64,000 nucleotides of DNA. Source: Pachyseris speciosa. Its lineage: Eukaryota; Cnidaria; Anthozoa; Scleractinia; Pachyseridae. The stretch covers positions 165,001 through 229,000 of the forward strand of contig JAEMWC010000107.1 in assembly GCA_016490735.1 (NCBI GenBank). Direction: 5' to 3'. A model generated the notes under the pieces. It was not told where the DNA came from. It ran no database searches and saw nothing but the letters and a program-made list of their open reading frames with translations. Positions 34,348-47,600 of this stretch are shown piece after piece. Within the stretch, counting starts at the first letter, position 1; each line of letters begins with the position of its first letter. The translations under genes were made by a program, and so were the position numbers.

Positions 34348-35316
34348 ATGATGACAGTTAAAGATTTCCAGTGTCAGGTTGGGAATAGAAATCTCAAAGA
34401 TGCAGAGACACAAACTGAAATTAGTATTGGGCTGTCATCACCTGGAAACTTCATAGGAAACTCTGTGTCCGCGGCCTTTTTGACCGCTCCGAAGCTCTGT
34501 GACATCTCTTATGATAAAACTGTGCAATCCTGTGAACCTGTGTCCGTGAAATGTCCTTCCGAACCTGAGAAACTCCACTTTTTAGATATAACACAAATAA
34601 ACGAAGCTATCGAGGCCACTAAATTGCAACCACTCTCCCAAGACAGCATGGAGCAGCAGACAGTGAGCAAGGAGGCTTGTAAATTATCCTTGAAAGCAAC
34701 TCTATCACAAGAATTTCATTCTTACATCAAAAGTGCTAAGCACTCGATAGAAAACCTGACTGATAATGGTGAGCTCGAAGCTTGTGATGGACAACTTCTC
34801 CTTACAACATCAGCCTCGCTTGAGAACTTAGTTTACAGTAATTTAAGTAATTTACAACACTGTGACTGTGAAAAAGAAACTGAATTCGAATTTTGTTCGG
34901 TAAAACAAAACACAGTAGAAGAGTTCGAGTTCGAATGTAGTCGATGTGGGAAAAAAGTCAACTTGAAGAGTAGCATTCCTGTCGTTAAGGCCACAATTCG
35001 TCCAAGATCTGTAATCCGTAATCTCGTTGCTCTTTCATTCCTTGTCAATGGGCAATATTTCAAAGATTACCACAAAATTCTCGGGACTCTTGGTCTGGAT
35101 CACGTCAGTTCCACTCAGTGGATCCATATTGTTGAATGGATTGCGCCGTTCGTAAAAGGGATCGCCGACTGGAGCGTGCAAGAAGCAAGAACTGAGGCAG
35201 TTCGACGTGGAGATAAGTCATCATTACACATCCAGTTCGACGGCTTTTATCTGACTCGCGGCCACTATTCGAAACAGAACGTTCGTTGCCCTAGCAGCCT
35301 GGCCAAGAATGCTTAG
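34348..35316 (+). pseudogene. Transposase fragment, tandem copy 3
   Basis: Identical to tandem copy 2, with the same ATGATG junction start and the same truncated end. Confidence 0.55.
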
Positions 35317-36208
35317 GCACCAGGCCGCTGAAAATTCGCTCGCCACTTCCGGTGCCGCGAAAAAAGAACTTTTCTCCTCGAGAGATAATTGTAGTTCCTG
35401 GATTTTGAAACAATTCAAAAGAACATCATATTTTCTTGGATTTCAAGCATGGGTTTTGCAACAAAATGAAAAACCAAAAAATTAGGCTCAAAAGAGTGGT
35501 CAAAGAAACACATTTTCCTTTCTCATTTTTTTATTTTTCATCATAAGCCAAAACGCATGCTTAAATTTCTTCAAAACGGCTTTTGAATTGTTATTATACA
35601 GAAAATGCGGAAAGAAGGCTTAAGCCATTCAGTTAAAATGCATTTTTCTGTTTCTGGTCACGTGACATTGGGCGTGGTCCGATGACGTCATGAACTGGAC
35701 CATATTTGCCCCCTATGGGTATTGTCCAAATTTGGTCCAATTGAAGCATACATGTGCAGAGTTATAGCAAATTTATTTTTCCCTAGCAACGGCATCAAAA
35801 GATACTTTAATGGGCCCTTAAAAGTAGAAAATAACCAATTTAGCTCTAAAAAACGCATGGTGACCCCCACATTTTTACCTCACAAAACGAAAGTGGTAAG
35901 CCTACTCAACACATGGTGATTTTTTCGTAGTTCGCAAAATATTTTTAGCCTGTATTTTTGCTCGACTAAAAGGGAGCAGTCAGGGCCAAAAATGCACCCA
36001 ATACAATGATTTTCTAATAAATACCACATAAAAAGTAGTTTTTATATCACCAGTTGTTATGTGTTTCAAAGCTTTTGGTTTGTTGTTGCCTTGGTATATG
36101 TAAACAGGAATTCTAAGGAAATGTTCAAAGAAATATTTCTTCTTTTCTTTTTTGCGAAAAAAAATACTAAGTCTCTATTTTTTGCAGCTTTGGACTTAAT
36201 TATCTCTG

Positions 36209-36239
<31 letters not shown>

Positions 36240-38060
36240 CAATTTTCGTTAACCCTTACCAACATCTACATTTTAGCATAGTGATAATCCGCGAAAAAAT
36301 ATCTTCGTATTAGGAGGCACCGTCCTTAAGTGTTGATTTATGTAAGTGCTATGATGTTGGGAATGTGAGGAATCGTTTTTAACAGTATGTTTGTAAGTAA
36401 GGCGTTAATTGCACAAATAATTAGCATAAACCTATGAATGTAAGCTGCAAAACGTAGTGAGCAGTGGTTGGAAAGAGAAAACGTCTGAGAACCTAGAAAA
36501 AGCAAGTTTTGGAACTGAAAGGAGGGCTGATGCACCATGTAAAGTTACTGAGCTATAAGTCTTAAATCTTTCTAGCCGAGCACAGATGGTCTACTTATTA
36601 AGGAGACTAAATCAAATCAACTATTAATAAATCAAGTAGAAATGAAATCAAACAAGAGGCTACAATTAGCCTAAACTCGGGCTTGCAAAAAACAGTATTA
36701 TATCCCTAATTTAGCGCTAAAGAAAAGAATAGAGAAGTCTGTCTTTCTTTCATCGGACGCATTGCGCTTAGCTTGTTTTGGAGTCTATTTCTTTGCAGTG
36801 TAAAAATAGGTTATTTATTGCAAAAAAAAACTAAGCACACTTGTTTTCGCTTCGATGAATATTTTTGCAAAGTGTTTGAGAAAGGAAACGCTTATCAAAC
36901 GATGTACGATTTTTTCGCATAGACGTTAATGGGGTCTCGATGAAATGTGTGGAGAAAAATAATCTGTTTACAGATACGTCATTTGAAACATAAGAAAGAG
37001 AGTAAGGTTTCTGCGGTCAGTTTCACGTCACGCAAGTTAAAACTAAAATCGCCTATCATTCAAAAACTAATGTCAAGAAATTGATCTATTGTGGAAAAAT
37101 AGTAAATAAACTGCCTGTTAAAGTCTCAGGGGTGTATGATATCCCGTACTTGAGTTATTCAACAGAGTGTACCAATCAAAATCAGATTACTATGGAGCCG
37201 CCAAAAGGAAACATGGCACTCTAATTCAAAACATATGCAGTTCAGTTTAATCGTGTTAAAAGTATTCTTCTCGCTGTTGAACTTGCAAACATTCGTATAG
37301 ACAATTCTCTCAACATATTAGTCGTTCAGATTTCAAAGTCACAAGATGAATCGACGTTTTCCGATACGTGACAACCGGCATCATTCTTGCTGCTGCGAGT
37401 TGTTATTTATAGTTCGCGCTTCCGCAGAAACACCGCAAGTGCCTTTTGCGGATGAAATACGACGACGAAAAATGAAGCCCATTTTAAACCTCGGGCTTTT
37501 TACTAGCCCCAGTAATTAAATCAAATATTGTTTTTTTAAAGAGAGGGGAAACCGGAGTACCCAGAGAAAAACCTCTCGGAGCAGAGTAGAGAACCAACAA
37601 GCTCAACCCACTTCACGGGCACCCAACGAGCCAAATCAACCAAAAACTGTAGAAAGGCATTTTTAAGTACCTTGTTGTGTTTCAAGTCTGTTTAAAGTGA
37701 TGTTTTCATAAGCTAGAAAAAGTTCATCTGTTCGGATTCCCTAGCTGAAAGTTTAATTGCCCGAAAATGTTAGGAAACAAAATCTTCCTTTGAGAAAATG
37801 CAAGCTGAAATGAACTCTCCACGAGCTTTCTAGGGGACTATTTTCTTTCCGAAAATGCTAGCTGACGTTTTTGACTGCCAAAAACAGCAATTGCGACCTT
37901 TCCGAAAACCTCAGGGGCTATAATTTCCCAATTGCGAATATTTTAGGCCACGATTTAGTTACGAAAATCCGAGTGCACTCTTTAATCGACGCCGAAAACC
38001 CAAAGCGAATTACCCTCAGATATCTACCGAAAGTTGTCGTTGGGTGCCACTGCCACTTAT

Positions 38061-38137
38061 GGCGTAGAGACCGGGAATTGAACCCGGGACATATTGGTGG
38101 AAGGACAGTGCCTTCACCATTGCGCCAAACCTGCTCC
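38061..38137 (-). repeat. tRNA-derived sequence, copy 3
   Basis: Exact copy of 30259-30335 within tandem unit 3. Confidence 0.6.
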
Positions 38138-38571
38138 ATTTCCGCCCTGTGTACGTGAGAAAGCCGCAAGGAAGAATGGATGGTTAAATTAATCATAGTG
38201 GAGAAAGGAGAAAGAGATTTAAGCCTTTTTAACCGCTTGACTTAGTGCATGATGACAGTTTGATGGGACGTTTGTTAGAGAGACTTTTCATTCGTGACAC
38301 TTTGCGTTACCTTTGTTAAACATTAATAGTCAAACCAGATATTTTGTTATCTGATATTTGTCAGAATGAATCTTATCGTCTTTTCGCAAAAGCGTGTGTA
38401 TTTTCAAAAACATTCGCCTATTGTCTTCGTGGGAAATATTAAAATTGGAACTCGTTCAGTGATTTCGTCGTTTATTCATCGCTTCGATCGCTACACTTAA
38501 TTGATTAAAACAACGTTACTTCCTGTTAATGAAGGGCAAACAGTATAAACCAAAAGATCCATAGATTTTAC

Positions 38572-38807
38572 CGTTATGTATCCTGATCCACTGAAAACTC
38601 CTCCAACGCCTACATCGTATCCCATCATGTTGGTTGGAGCTTGAGTTGCGACACCAAATCCAACCCAGCCTGTTGTTCTAACCTCCACCATGAAGTGTAA
38701 GGTGTCGGTGCTGCTATTGAACGTCCAGGAAGCGTTATAATTGCCGTTGTCAAGAGAAACAGAGTTTGCAGGGTTTGCTGGCATTGTAGGCACTACTGGG
38801 GAACTGG
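38572..38807 (-). CDS. DOMON module M5, exon A
   Basis: 236 bp, TF type (MPANPANSVSLDNGNYNASW, TFNSSTDTLHFMVEV, YDVGVGGVFSGSGYIT). Donor ATAACG|GTAAAA, acceptor AACAG. Phase 1 in, phase 0 out. It pairs with exon B at 24847-24996 through a giant intron. It is almost identical to M3 exon A at 51266-51501, its partner in the segmental duplication. Confidence 0.87.
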
Positions 38808-39063
38808 CTGTTGATGAATAATTGAAATAGAGATGTTAACAATGTTAAGAGACACAGTGTCCTGCAAAAGACCTATTTGTATTATCCGTAATGAGGGGGA
38901 ACTAGCCTGCACACGTCAGGCATAAAAGGAGGAGTCATTTCATATTTCATAATTAGTACTGCGAGTTAGTCCGGCAAGTTCAGCCCCTACTCGAATGTGT
39001 TTCGCTTCAAATTTCTACAACCTCTTCAATTCACAGACTCCAAAGTCAGGGCATAACACTCAC

Positions 39064-41582
39064 CCGCAGGAAAAAGCGTAACTCTCTGAGAACCTTGAAA
39101 AGTATGCTGTGGAAACTGGCCTGATTCAGGCACGTCACCCGTAAAATGGTAGGCCCATATAACGTAAAGTTGCATCCCTTCCTAAAAATCAGATGGAATG
39201 AAAAGGAAAGTTTAATAACAAGTCTTACTGATAACGATAGGAACCCCAATACATACAATGATGCGAGGTCGATCGGGCATCTAGAACAGGGCGTTGTGGG
39301 GCCTGTTCTGCCAGCCAGAAATTGGAAACCAAATAACTGATTTCAATGGTATCAAACTCCCGTCTTGATTAAAAAGCTGTTCACGGTGTCGACATTTTAT
39401 GCCATTCTCAGAAGTTAGAGAAATTAATATAGATAAAGGTTTTAGTATTTGCATCTTCTAGAGAGCGTCTTTAAATTCCGTACAGACGACTCAATCAAGT
39501 GAGTCGCCAGTAATTCTGCACTAACACTCCTTTTTTATTCAGATCCATAACACAAATCAATGGTCGTGTGCCCCGTTCAGAGCATAACCGATGTCGAAAG
39601 CGTCATTACCTTTGTATCCATTGCGTGCCTAAGTATGTTTCTGGGTCCTTTCATCTGTCAGATAACAAGCACTTAACATAGAGGGAACAGAGCATTGACA
39701 AATGTGGCGATGTATATTTACAAGAAAAAAGAGAAGCGACGGTTGCAGTCAATATGTAATAATCGCTGATTTCACGGTTCTTCCTACCTGAATAACAACA
39801 TCGTTTGCGTCGTTGGTGTTCAGACTGCGATGAAATCTAAGGATTGTTACGCCGCTCTCTTCTCTAGCGTAACTCAACGTCATGTCCTGTTGGGGATCCT
39901 CTGGGGGTCGACTAAACCCTCTGGTAAAATAATCCTAACGGAATAAGGAAAAAAGCAGAAAAGATTTTGTCACGCGGCTCCTTTGTCACAAACTGTTTGC
40001 ATTCCCCTATTTTCTCGTGAGATTGTCGAGACTCACCTACAGGCATCTTGATTTGGTAGTTTAGACACTTTCCTAGGTTGCGCTTGCCGTTTCAAACCAC
40101 GATGGCGGCAGCTCGATCGAATCATAACAGTCTCGATAATCCTTAATCTCTTTCTTTTCTATTTTGTTCATTGAGCGGATGACTCCATTCAATAAGTACC
40201 ATCTAGTAGAACATATTATGTATTATGTCTTTAACTCTTTTCCATCCAACGTCACACATATGTGACGATAAATACTGCTTCCCTTTTATGGTTTATTTCT
40301 TGTTTAAAATTTGTCAGAACGCCATAATAATTTTTGAATAGGACCAACACACCTACTGTGTTTTTGTAATCATTGAAGCTAAAAGTAACGACTACAATAC
40401 CAGAATTCCGCTGCATATCACCGATCGTTTAACAGCAAAGCCCAAAATGCTTGTTTCTTGGCCAGAGAATAACACCAAGATTTACATATTTTTGTGGCCA
40501 ACTTTTTGATAAGAAGAACTGCCCAAATATCAAAATTCTACATTTACAGGAAACCTCAAGCTCTCTCCTTAGTATATGCTATTAAACGTTTCTCTCACAT
40601 TTTCTGCCTGTCACGTTTCAGCCCGTTTCTGAGATCCAATCTTGTATGTCTTAACTTGACTCGTTCACGGCCGAAAAGAATTCTGGGAACTTCAACCACG
40701 CCGCGAGCATAGGACTCTCCTTCAGTTCATTTCATAGTTTTTCGATAAGTGCTGAGCCACCCGGTGCTACCAGCAAAATGTTGCATCGATGAGTATTTTT
40801 AGCGGTCAAAACTAGCCCACATTGCCTCGGTAGGTCCCAGAATCCACTTGCAGAAAGACTAGAGAGACAGGTTCCATATCGAGCCACCATCATCACAACA
40901 GAGCGTTTTTGGCATCTCCATCAACATAAAACCGCTTCTCACCTCTGGTTTCTTTCAAAGGCTTGCCTTTACCCACATTCTAGCTTAATGATGCCAGCAT
41001 GGGGGCTTCTGCAGAGGAAAATGGCTCAGAAAAGCACTCTAAAACTGACAATTGCACCACAGTCAAGCGATTCCACTCACTCGACAAACAACAGCCACTC
41101 GGGTGCATCACGTGACTCTATAGCCTGGGTCCCCAGTATTTCAAGACAGCAGATATTTTCATAATAACTCCATATATGAAGAAGTTAAGAGCCCCAGACC
41201 ATTTATTGCCCAAAATCTGGTGACATAAATTGCACCCACTTAGATCGAAAAGGGTTAAGACAACATTTCAACCTCTAGATATTAACATGTCTATTCTTTG
41301 AACAACCAGAGCATGTTTAATATTCAACCCTTGGAGTTAAACAGATTACCCTCAAATATCCTGATCCACTTAAAACTCCTCCAACGCCTACATCATATCT
41401 CATCATGCTGTTTGGAGCTTGAGTTGCGACACCAAATCCAACCCATCCTGTGGCTCTGACCTCCACCATGAAATATATCCTGTTGGTTCCGCTACTGACC
41501 ATCCAGGAGGCGTTATAGTTGCCACCGTTAAATGAAAGAAAGTTTGCAAAATGCGTAGGAACAACTGTCGGCATAGGTGTGG
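39064..41582 (-). CDS. DOMON module M4 (three exons, divergent short form)
   Basis: Exon A 41350-41582 (233 bp, FNGG type: FANFLSFNGGNYNASWMVSS, NRIYFMVEV, GVGGVLSGSGYLR), exon B 39788-39934 (147 bp, DYFTRGFSRPPEDPQQDM, SYAREESGVTILRFHR), exon C 39064-39181 (118 bp, EGMQLYVIWAYHFTGDVPES). B is one codon and C five codons shorter than in other modules, all in frame. W of QQDW is replaced by M. This is the most divergent module type; the ~1.4-kb A-to-B intron is mostly a 1,020-bp piggyBac-like MITE. Confidence 0.87.
40235..41254. mobile_element. piggyBac-like MITE in the M4 A-to-B intron
   Basis: 1,020 bp between TTAA at 40231-40234 and TTAA at 41255-41258. The ends are inverted and similar (CTCTTTTCCATC on the left, complement CCCTTTTCGATC on the right), the TTAA-CCY pattern of piggyBac termini. 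No transposase is visible; the short frame at 40494-40712 has no known motif. Confidence 0.6.
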
Positions 41583-42104
41583 CTGAAAAATAATTTAGCA
41601 ATTTGTTAGATATTGTCTAAGTGGAAGTTGTCAGTCTTGAGAGAGTTTTTGCAGCAGACGTATCTGCGCACAAACTTGCGACATTTGTAGGAAGCACAAA
41701 TCGTCTTATTTTCCAAGATTCTCCCGTGTTTTTGTGTGGTTCCCTTAAGAACAACAGCCCATAAAATGTCTTTTTGATGTTGCGCTGCTGCTGGGGGAGG
41801 GATGAGGGAATTGGCCTTGTTTTGCAATTAATGGATTTAGACAGTGTTCATTTCTGTTCAAGGTCAGTCGCTTGATATCCACCGGGAATATGAATGTGCG
41901 GAACTCGTTTTTCGACATTCTAACTGTTCATTTTGTGTTAAGTCAAAGATCGAAAAGATGGACCAAATCAAATTGCATTCAGAAACAGAGAGTTCATGAT
42001 GTTTTTGTTGCCGTTGCAATCACTTCCCGATTTTTCGCACGCTGTCAGTGACACACAATTCTACAGGTACTTCACAAACTCCAAAATGATTGCATAAAAC
42101 TCAC

Positions 42105-42544
42105 CCGTTGTTGGTGTAGCTGCAGGAATAAGCACAACGTTGGGCAGAATGCCCCGAGAGGTATGCAATGGAAACTGTCCTGATGAGACGTCGGTGTTAG
42201 CATGGTAGGCCCATATCAGGAAAATTGGCATTCCTTGCTGCATATTATATGGACGATAAATAAAAGGAAAACAGGAGAAAATTACATTTTACACAACGAT
42301 AAAGAGGAACTGCGGTTATAGTCATGACTTATAAAAAAATAAGGATAGGAAGGAATTAACATCTCATCAGATATCATCTCACGACTCGTCTCACCTGAAT
42401 AACAATATCGGTTTCCTGGTCGCTGGTGTTTCGCTTGCGATAAAACTTCAGCGTTGTTACACCGTTCTCTTCTCCAGAGTAAGATAAAGCCCAGTCCTGT
42501 TGAGCGTCCTCTGGGGGTTGCCTACGGCCATTGGTGAAATAATC
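42105..42544 (-). CDS. DOMON module M3, exons B and C
   Basis: Exon B 42395-42544 (150 bp, DYFTNGRRQPPEDAQQDW) and exon C 42105-42237 (133 bp, QGMPIFLIWAYHANTDVSSG). Open, phases 0-0 and 0-1. Exon A is 8.7 kb upstream at 51266-51501, beyond an intron that contains an LTR-like element and a full CR1/L2-like LINE in the same orientation as the gene. Confidence 0.86.
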
Positions 42545-42671
42545 CTAACAGAGTAATAAGAAGGAGAAATAAGCCTCTATTATATTAACTGGCATGACTT
42601 GGTACAGGGTGAAATGGAGCTTTTGAACGGGATTTCTGACCAGTCCGACATTTCCGATTTGGAGCACTGTA

Positions 42672-43887
42672 TGTGATGATTTTGTTGTTGTTGTTCTTCG
42701 GCTTCTATTTTGTTGTTTCCCTTATTTTCTAGTGCTGCATTATTATTTTCAATTGATTTATTGTTGTAGTGTGCCGTTATTTAAGATGATTGTTCTTAAG
42801 TATTGATTTATGTAAGTGCTATGATGCTGGGAATGTGAGAAATCGTTTTTTAACAGTATGTTTGTAATTTAGGCGTTAATTGCACAAATAATTAGCATAA
42901 ACCTATAAATGTAAGCTGCAAAACGTGGTGAGCAGTGGTTGGAAAGAGAAAAGGTCTGGGAACCAAGAAAAAGCAAGTTTTGGAACTGAAAGGAGGGCTG
43001 ATGCACCATGTACCAAGTTAATGAGCTATCACGGGTGACATCACAAAGCACAGTACAATGGAGAAACAATACAAATAACGATAACAATAAACCAAACACA
43101 ATGGAAGAAAACAATAAACTAACAATGGACTTGGTACATGGTACATCAGCCGAAAGGAGGAAGGCTAAATCGCTCAAGTCACTGCAAAGAGCCATTGGCA
43201 GCAGCCAGCCGTGTTCCCTTGACAAAACCACTTTTGTCGGCAGCGATGAGTGCAGAGAAGTTGAAGACAAGTGCAGGGAAGTTAAAGACGAGTGCATAGG
43301 AAATAAAGTCGAGGGCAAAGCAGTTAAGCAAGTGCGAAGGAGTCAAACAAGACGGGAGCGAAGAGAGAGAAAAGAAAGGCACCAGAGGAAGAAGGAAAGG
43401 TTTGTGAGCGTTGATGGTGGCAGCAGTTTGTTTGTGCGAACGGTTGATGGTCCGATTTGTTTGTTCATTGGATTTTTAATGGACAAGGAAAGAACTGAAC
43501 TGCTTTAATTAGATGTAAATAGTTGTTAATAGCTTTGATGTAAGATTTAGTTTCGTTATCGGTAGAGGTTTAGTAAATAACTCGGGTTGAAGTCATTTAG
43601 TAACTCAATTAGTTTAGGAATTATTTAGTTTAAAACTAACTAGTAGTCGAAGTAACTTAGGCCACAATTTACAGTACAGTACAGAATGTCTTTTTCCCAG
43701 TATATTAGAATTTCTTTTTCCTAGTATGTTAATATTGAGTGTTTTCTTTCCTCAAATCAATTACATATTAGTTGTCTTAATTCATGGTGGTGTGTTATGA
43801 GACTGTGGGAAGGGGTTTGTATGTACTGTTTTGTTTTTCCATCCTTAAGTTGCGTGCACCGAGGGAAATCGCTGGACCCACGTCACA
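42672..43887. mobile_element. LTR-like element (candidate solo LTR) in the M3 intron
   Basis: 1,216 bp beginning TGTGATG and ending GTCACA, so with TGTGA/TCACA termini, flanked by CTGTA (42667-42671) and CTGTG (43888-43892). The M9 intron has the uninterrupted site GCACTGTGTACGTAAG near 6759. TG...CA ends plus a 5-bp duplication fit an LTR. No internal gag or pol is seen. The frame 43008-43508 is charged and low-complexity and I do not treat it as a gene. Confidence 0.6.
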
Positions 43888-44410
43888 CTGTGTACGTAAG
43901 AAAGTCCTGACAAACATATTGGTGAGATACTTCTATCCGAGAAAGGAGAAGGAGAGTTGAGCCTTTTTAATGGCTTCACTTGGTGCATGATGAAACTTTG
44001 ATGCGAGACAGTCTTTATACTTACAACAATGATGATAATGTGGACATGCAGAGATTTCTTTTAGGGACCGTTAAGATGGGCCTCTGACGAAATGAAATCA
44101 CCTAATTTTGCCGTAGCAAAAACCTAAAGCAAACTATGTTGTGTTGAATTGAATAGCTGCAATAACAATTTTCTTTGCGTGTGGCATTAATTAAAGTTTT
44201 TTTTTGTTTAAGCCACTGATTATATCAACAATAAAGTCACCTTAAATGAACAGCCCAAATATTAATCGTTCAGCCCATATTGGTAAAAAATTAGTGGGTG
44301 TTTTTGTTTGTTTCTTTGCCTCTTCGTTCTCTTCTTTCATCATAATGAAAAAAGAGAAATGGGCAAATGAAATAATGGATGATCAAAACCAAAATGTATT
44401 CGTGAAAATG
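43888..44410. other. M3 intron sequence between the LTR-like element and the LINE
   Basis: Homologous to 6760-7210 (M9 intron) and 60369-60890. No gene is seen. It ends at the (AAC)n tail of the minus-strand LINE. Confidence 0.5.
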
Positions 44411-44471
44411 TTAACAACAACAACAACAAAAATGTATTTATTTAAAGAAATATAAAGTTTACAATACTTCA

Positions 44472-44510
44472 TGTCCTGCAAATAGCTATAATGCTAATCT
44501 AGGCAGGACA
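44472..44510 (-). other. 3-prime UTR stem-loop of the minus-strand LINE
   Basis: Minus-strand stem TGTCCTGC/GCAGGACA around a loop with CTAGATTAGC and GCTATTT. The loop words match the plus-strand LINE at 20613-20655 while all stem pairs differ. Confidence 0.65.
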
Positions 44511-44658
44511 AGACTTTAATTTAGGCGTTATTAAATTACAAAAAAAAAGAGAATTACAAAGGCATACAGAAAGAAAACACCTTACATATAAATTCAAGTA
44601 CAAGGGATTTTGTTATTTGAAAAAGACTAAAATTGCGACTGGAAGTATATACAACATA

Positions 44659-47600
44659 TCAGGTTAACTTCACAAAATATTCTATTAAATAATTAACATT
44701 CAAATAATTATCTTCATTACCTAGAACATTAAGGAGTAGTGATTTATTTTTTTTACGAAAATTAGAAACTTTAAGAGTCTTAACAGAAAGTGGAATAGAA
44801 TTCCAAATAGACACACCAATTCTAGTAAAAGATTTTTTCATTTTTTCGGTTCTAGAGAATTTAACAGAGAAGCATTCTTTTGTAGATAATCGCGTATTAT
44901 AATGATGTTTTGTATTGATTTTCGCAAACTTATCGAGAAGACTTTTTAGGAGCTGTCTTAACATGAACGTCATACATTAAATAGCTTAACTGTTGAAAAA
45001 ACAAGGACTGCAAAGGAAGGCAGTTTCTTCAATAAAAAAAGGGATTCCATGGTCTCTGGGTTTAGAAAAATAGATCAATCTTATAGCACGTTTTTGCAGA
45101 ACAAGTATCTTATTGAGGTAGGTCTGTGGACAGTTGCCCCATGCACAGATACCATAATTTAAATAAGGAGAAATAAGTGTATGATATAAATTTAAAAGAA
45201 GATGCCGTGGAATGTAATGCCTCATTTTAGCAATTATTCCAACCGATCTACTAATTTTGTGACAGATAAAGTCAATATGATGCTTCCATGATAGTTCAGA
45301 ATCAATCATTATGCCCAAATATTTAACAAAGTCCTTCATCTCTAGAGTTACTCGAGTATTTAAAGTTGGATTAAAAATCTTAATTTGAGGAATGAAAAGT
45401 ATTTTTTTTTTGGCGCGGACGAAAAATTACATAATTAGACTTTTTGACGTTGAGCGTTAGTTTGTTAGCATTAAGCCATGCACTTACTATCTCAAGTTCA
45501 TTATTGACAGTTAGTTCAAGAGTACGTAAGTTGTCATTTGCATAAGTTAGACTTGTATCATCTGCGAATAGATGAAAAGTAAATTCCGTGGAAGATTTAT
45601 GGATGTCATTAATATATAACAAAAATAACAAGGGTCCAAGTACAGAGCCTTGAGGCACTCCACATACGATCGTTTCATTTTCAGATATGCATTTCTCTAT
45701 TTCAATCGACTGTCGGCGATCCGAAAGATATGATCTAAACCAAGAATTTATAACTCCTCTTATTCCATAGTGTTCAAGTTTAGTCAAAAGAATCTCATGC
45801 TTAACGGTATCAAATGCTTTCTTAAGATCTAAAAATATTCCACAAGAGTACTTTCTATTGTCCATATTAGAATGTATGGAGTTCACAATATCAAGAATCG
45901 CGTGCTGGGTACTATGTTTATTGCGAAAGCCATATTGTAAATCACAAAGAATATCATTCTTGTCTATAAACTTTATCAGCCTACGATATAAAATTGTCTC
46001 AAATAAACGATTATAGATTGATAACAAAGAAATTGGCCGATAGTTTTCAGGTAACGTCTCGTCTTCACCCTTATGCACTGGAATTACTTTTGTATATTTA
46101 AGTTTTGCAGGGTAAACCCCGGTTAGTACAGACTGGTTAAAAATTTTGGTTAACGGTATGGATATGACTGATTTAGCAAGTTTTAACAGTTTAACAGGGG
46201 TAGAATAAAGCCCCAGGGCTTTATTGTATGGCAACAAGGTAATGTCTGTTTCAATTTCTTGCGGTACAATTGGATCAAAATAAAAACTGTTCCGCAAAGG
46301 TGGATCGAGATAATCAGAAAAATTAGTGTAAACTTCAGGAATATCGGTTGCAAGTTTCTGCCCTATTGACGAGAAGTATTTGTTGAGTGTGTTACCAATC
46401 GTTTTAGAATCATCTGATAAAACGCTATGCTCGTTAGAACGAATGAAGTTAATTCTTTTTGATTCTTCCTTTTCTTCATATCTCTTAATATTTCGTTAAT
46501 ACCTTTCCATGTCGATCGTATATTTTTTATGTTAGAGTCAAAAAACCTTTGATAGTGACGTTGTTTGCTCAATCGAATAAGGTTTGTTAACTTATTTCTA
46601 TACATTTTATATTTCGGCCAGTTTGATTCAAAGAACAATTTATTCTTCACCTTTATAGATTTCCTTAGTCCAGCAGTTAGCCAAGGTTTAGTTAGCATTT
46701 TTAGTTTTCTCACTGAAACATCCCTGAGTGGTGCATGTTTATTAACTACATGATTTATGGTTTTATAAAAGTGAGAGAACGACTTATTTACGTCGCAATT
46801 ACCAGAAACCTCTTCCCAATTTATTGCACTTAAATCATTCATGAATTCATTAGCATTAAAGCTGGAATAATCCCTAAATTTAGTCTTTTTTGTATGTGGT
46901 AATTTTTGCTTGTTTACATTGACAATACAGACTTCATAGTGCGAAAAATGATCGGCTGTGTCGTGACGATATTGCCGCTAGAAATATTACTCGTCAGGTT
47001 ATTTGTGAAGATATTGTCAATTAAAGTCGCTGAGGACCCATACACTCGTGTTGGTTTATCAATTGTAGGAAGCATAGAAAAACTTTGCAAACACTGAAAC
47101 AGTATCTGGCTGTATTTACAGTTTTCATATTTTAGTAAGTCTATATTAAAATCTCCCATGAGATATATATTATTATTATGATTACTGAAATACTCGTGGG
47201 AGTCCGAAAGATAGTCAAGAAATTGATCTGCATTGTTTTGTTGTCGGTAAACAATGCCACAGATATTTTTCTTGTGATTTGGTAGTAAAATTTCAATCCA
47301 CAAAGCTTGATAAGAGGAATTGGTAGAGCGTTCTAAGACTCGATATTTATAGTTCTCATTAATAAAAAGACCAACACACCCGGCAGACAACGGGGTTTTA
47401 ACAAATTCAAAGCAATAGCCAGGTAGTTGTGGTATAAAATCAATAGATTCGCCTTCGCATAATCGCGTTTCTGTAACACCTAATACCGTGAAATTTTATT
47501 TTACCTCACTGAGTACGTGACACTAAAATGTTCATTATTTTTTCTTAAGCTTCTTATATTTGTGTGAAAAATAGAGAAATCGGATACGACATCCCTATTT

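Larger units (their letters stand above)
26551..38253 (+). repeat. 3,901-bp tandem repeat, three copies
   Basis: Units 26551-30451, 30452-34352 and 34353-38253, with no difference seen in the lines I compared. Each runs from inside the transposase frame, through the right terminal repeat of the TTAA transposon, into ~1.9 kb of intron containing a MITE and a tRNA-like sequence. The junction word TGACAGTT occurs at both breakpoints (26550 and 38253). At the homologous place near M3 (50945-50955) there is a single copy. Confidence 0.93.
38254..47530. repeat. Segmental duplication, left copy
   Basis: Colinear with 50948-64000. It contains M5 exon A, M4, M3 B and C, the piggyBac-like MITE, the LTR-like element and the LINE. 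Offset is 12,694 bp up to the LTR and ~16,480 bp after the extra Tx1 LINE in the right copy. Differences are scattered substitutions and small indels. Confidence 0.88.

Noticed and set aside
26551..38253. CRISPR or satellite interpretation of the repeated block
   Set aside because: Three 3.9-kb direct copies with no spacers; eukaryotic context; this is a plain tandem duplication.
43008..43508. 166-codon plus-strand frame (MYQVNELSRV...), paralogue at 55700-56192
   Set aside because: Low-complexity, charged, lies wholly inside the LTR-like element, and the right copy has a frameshifting indel relative to the left; no domain recognised.
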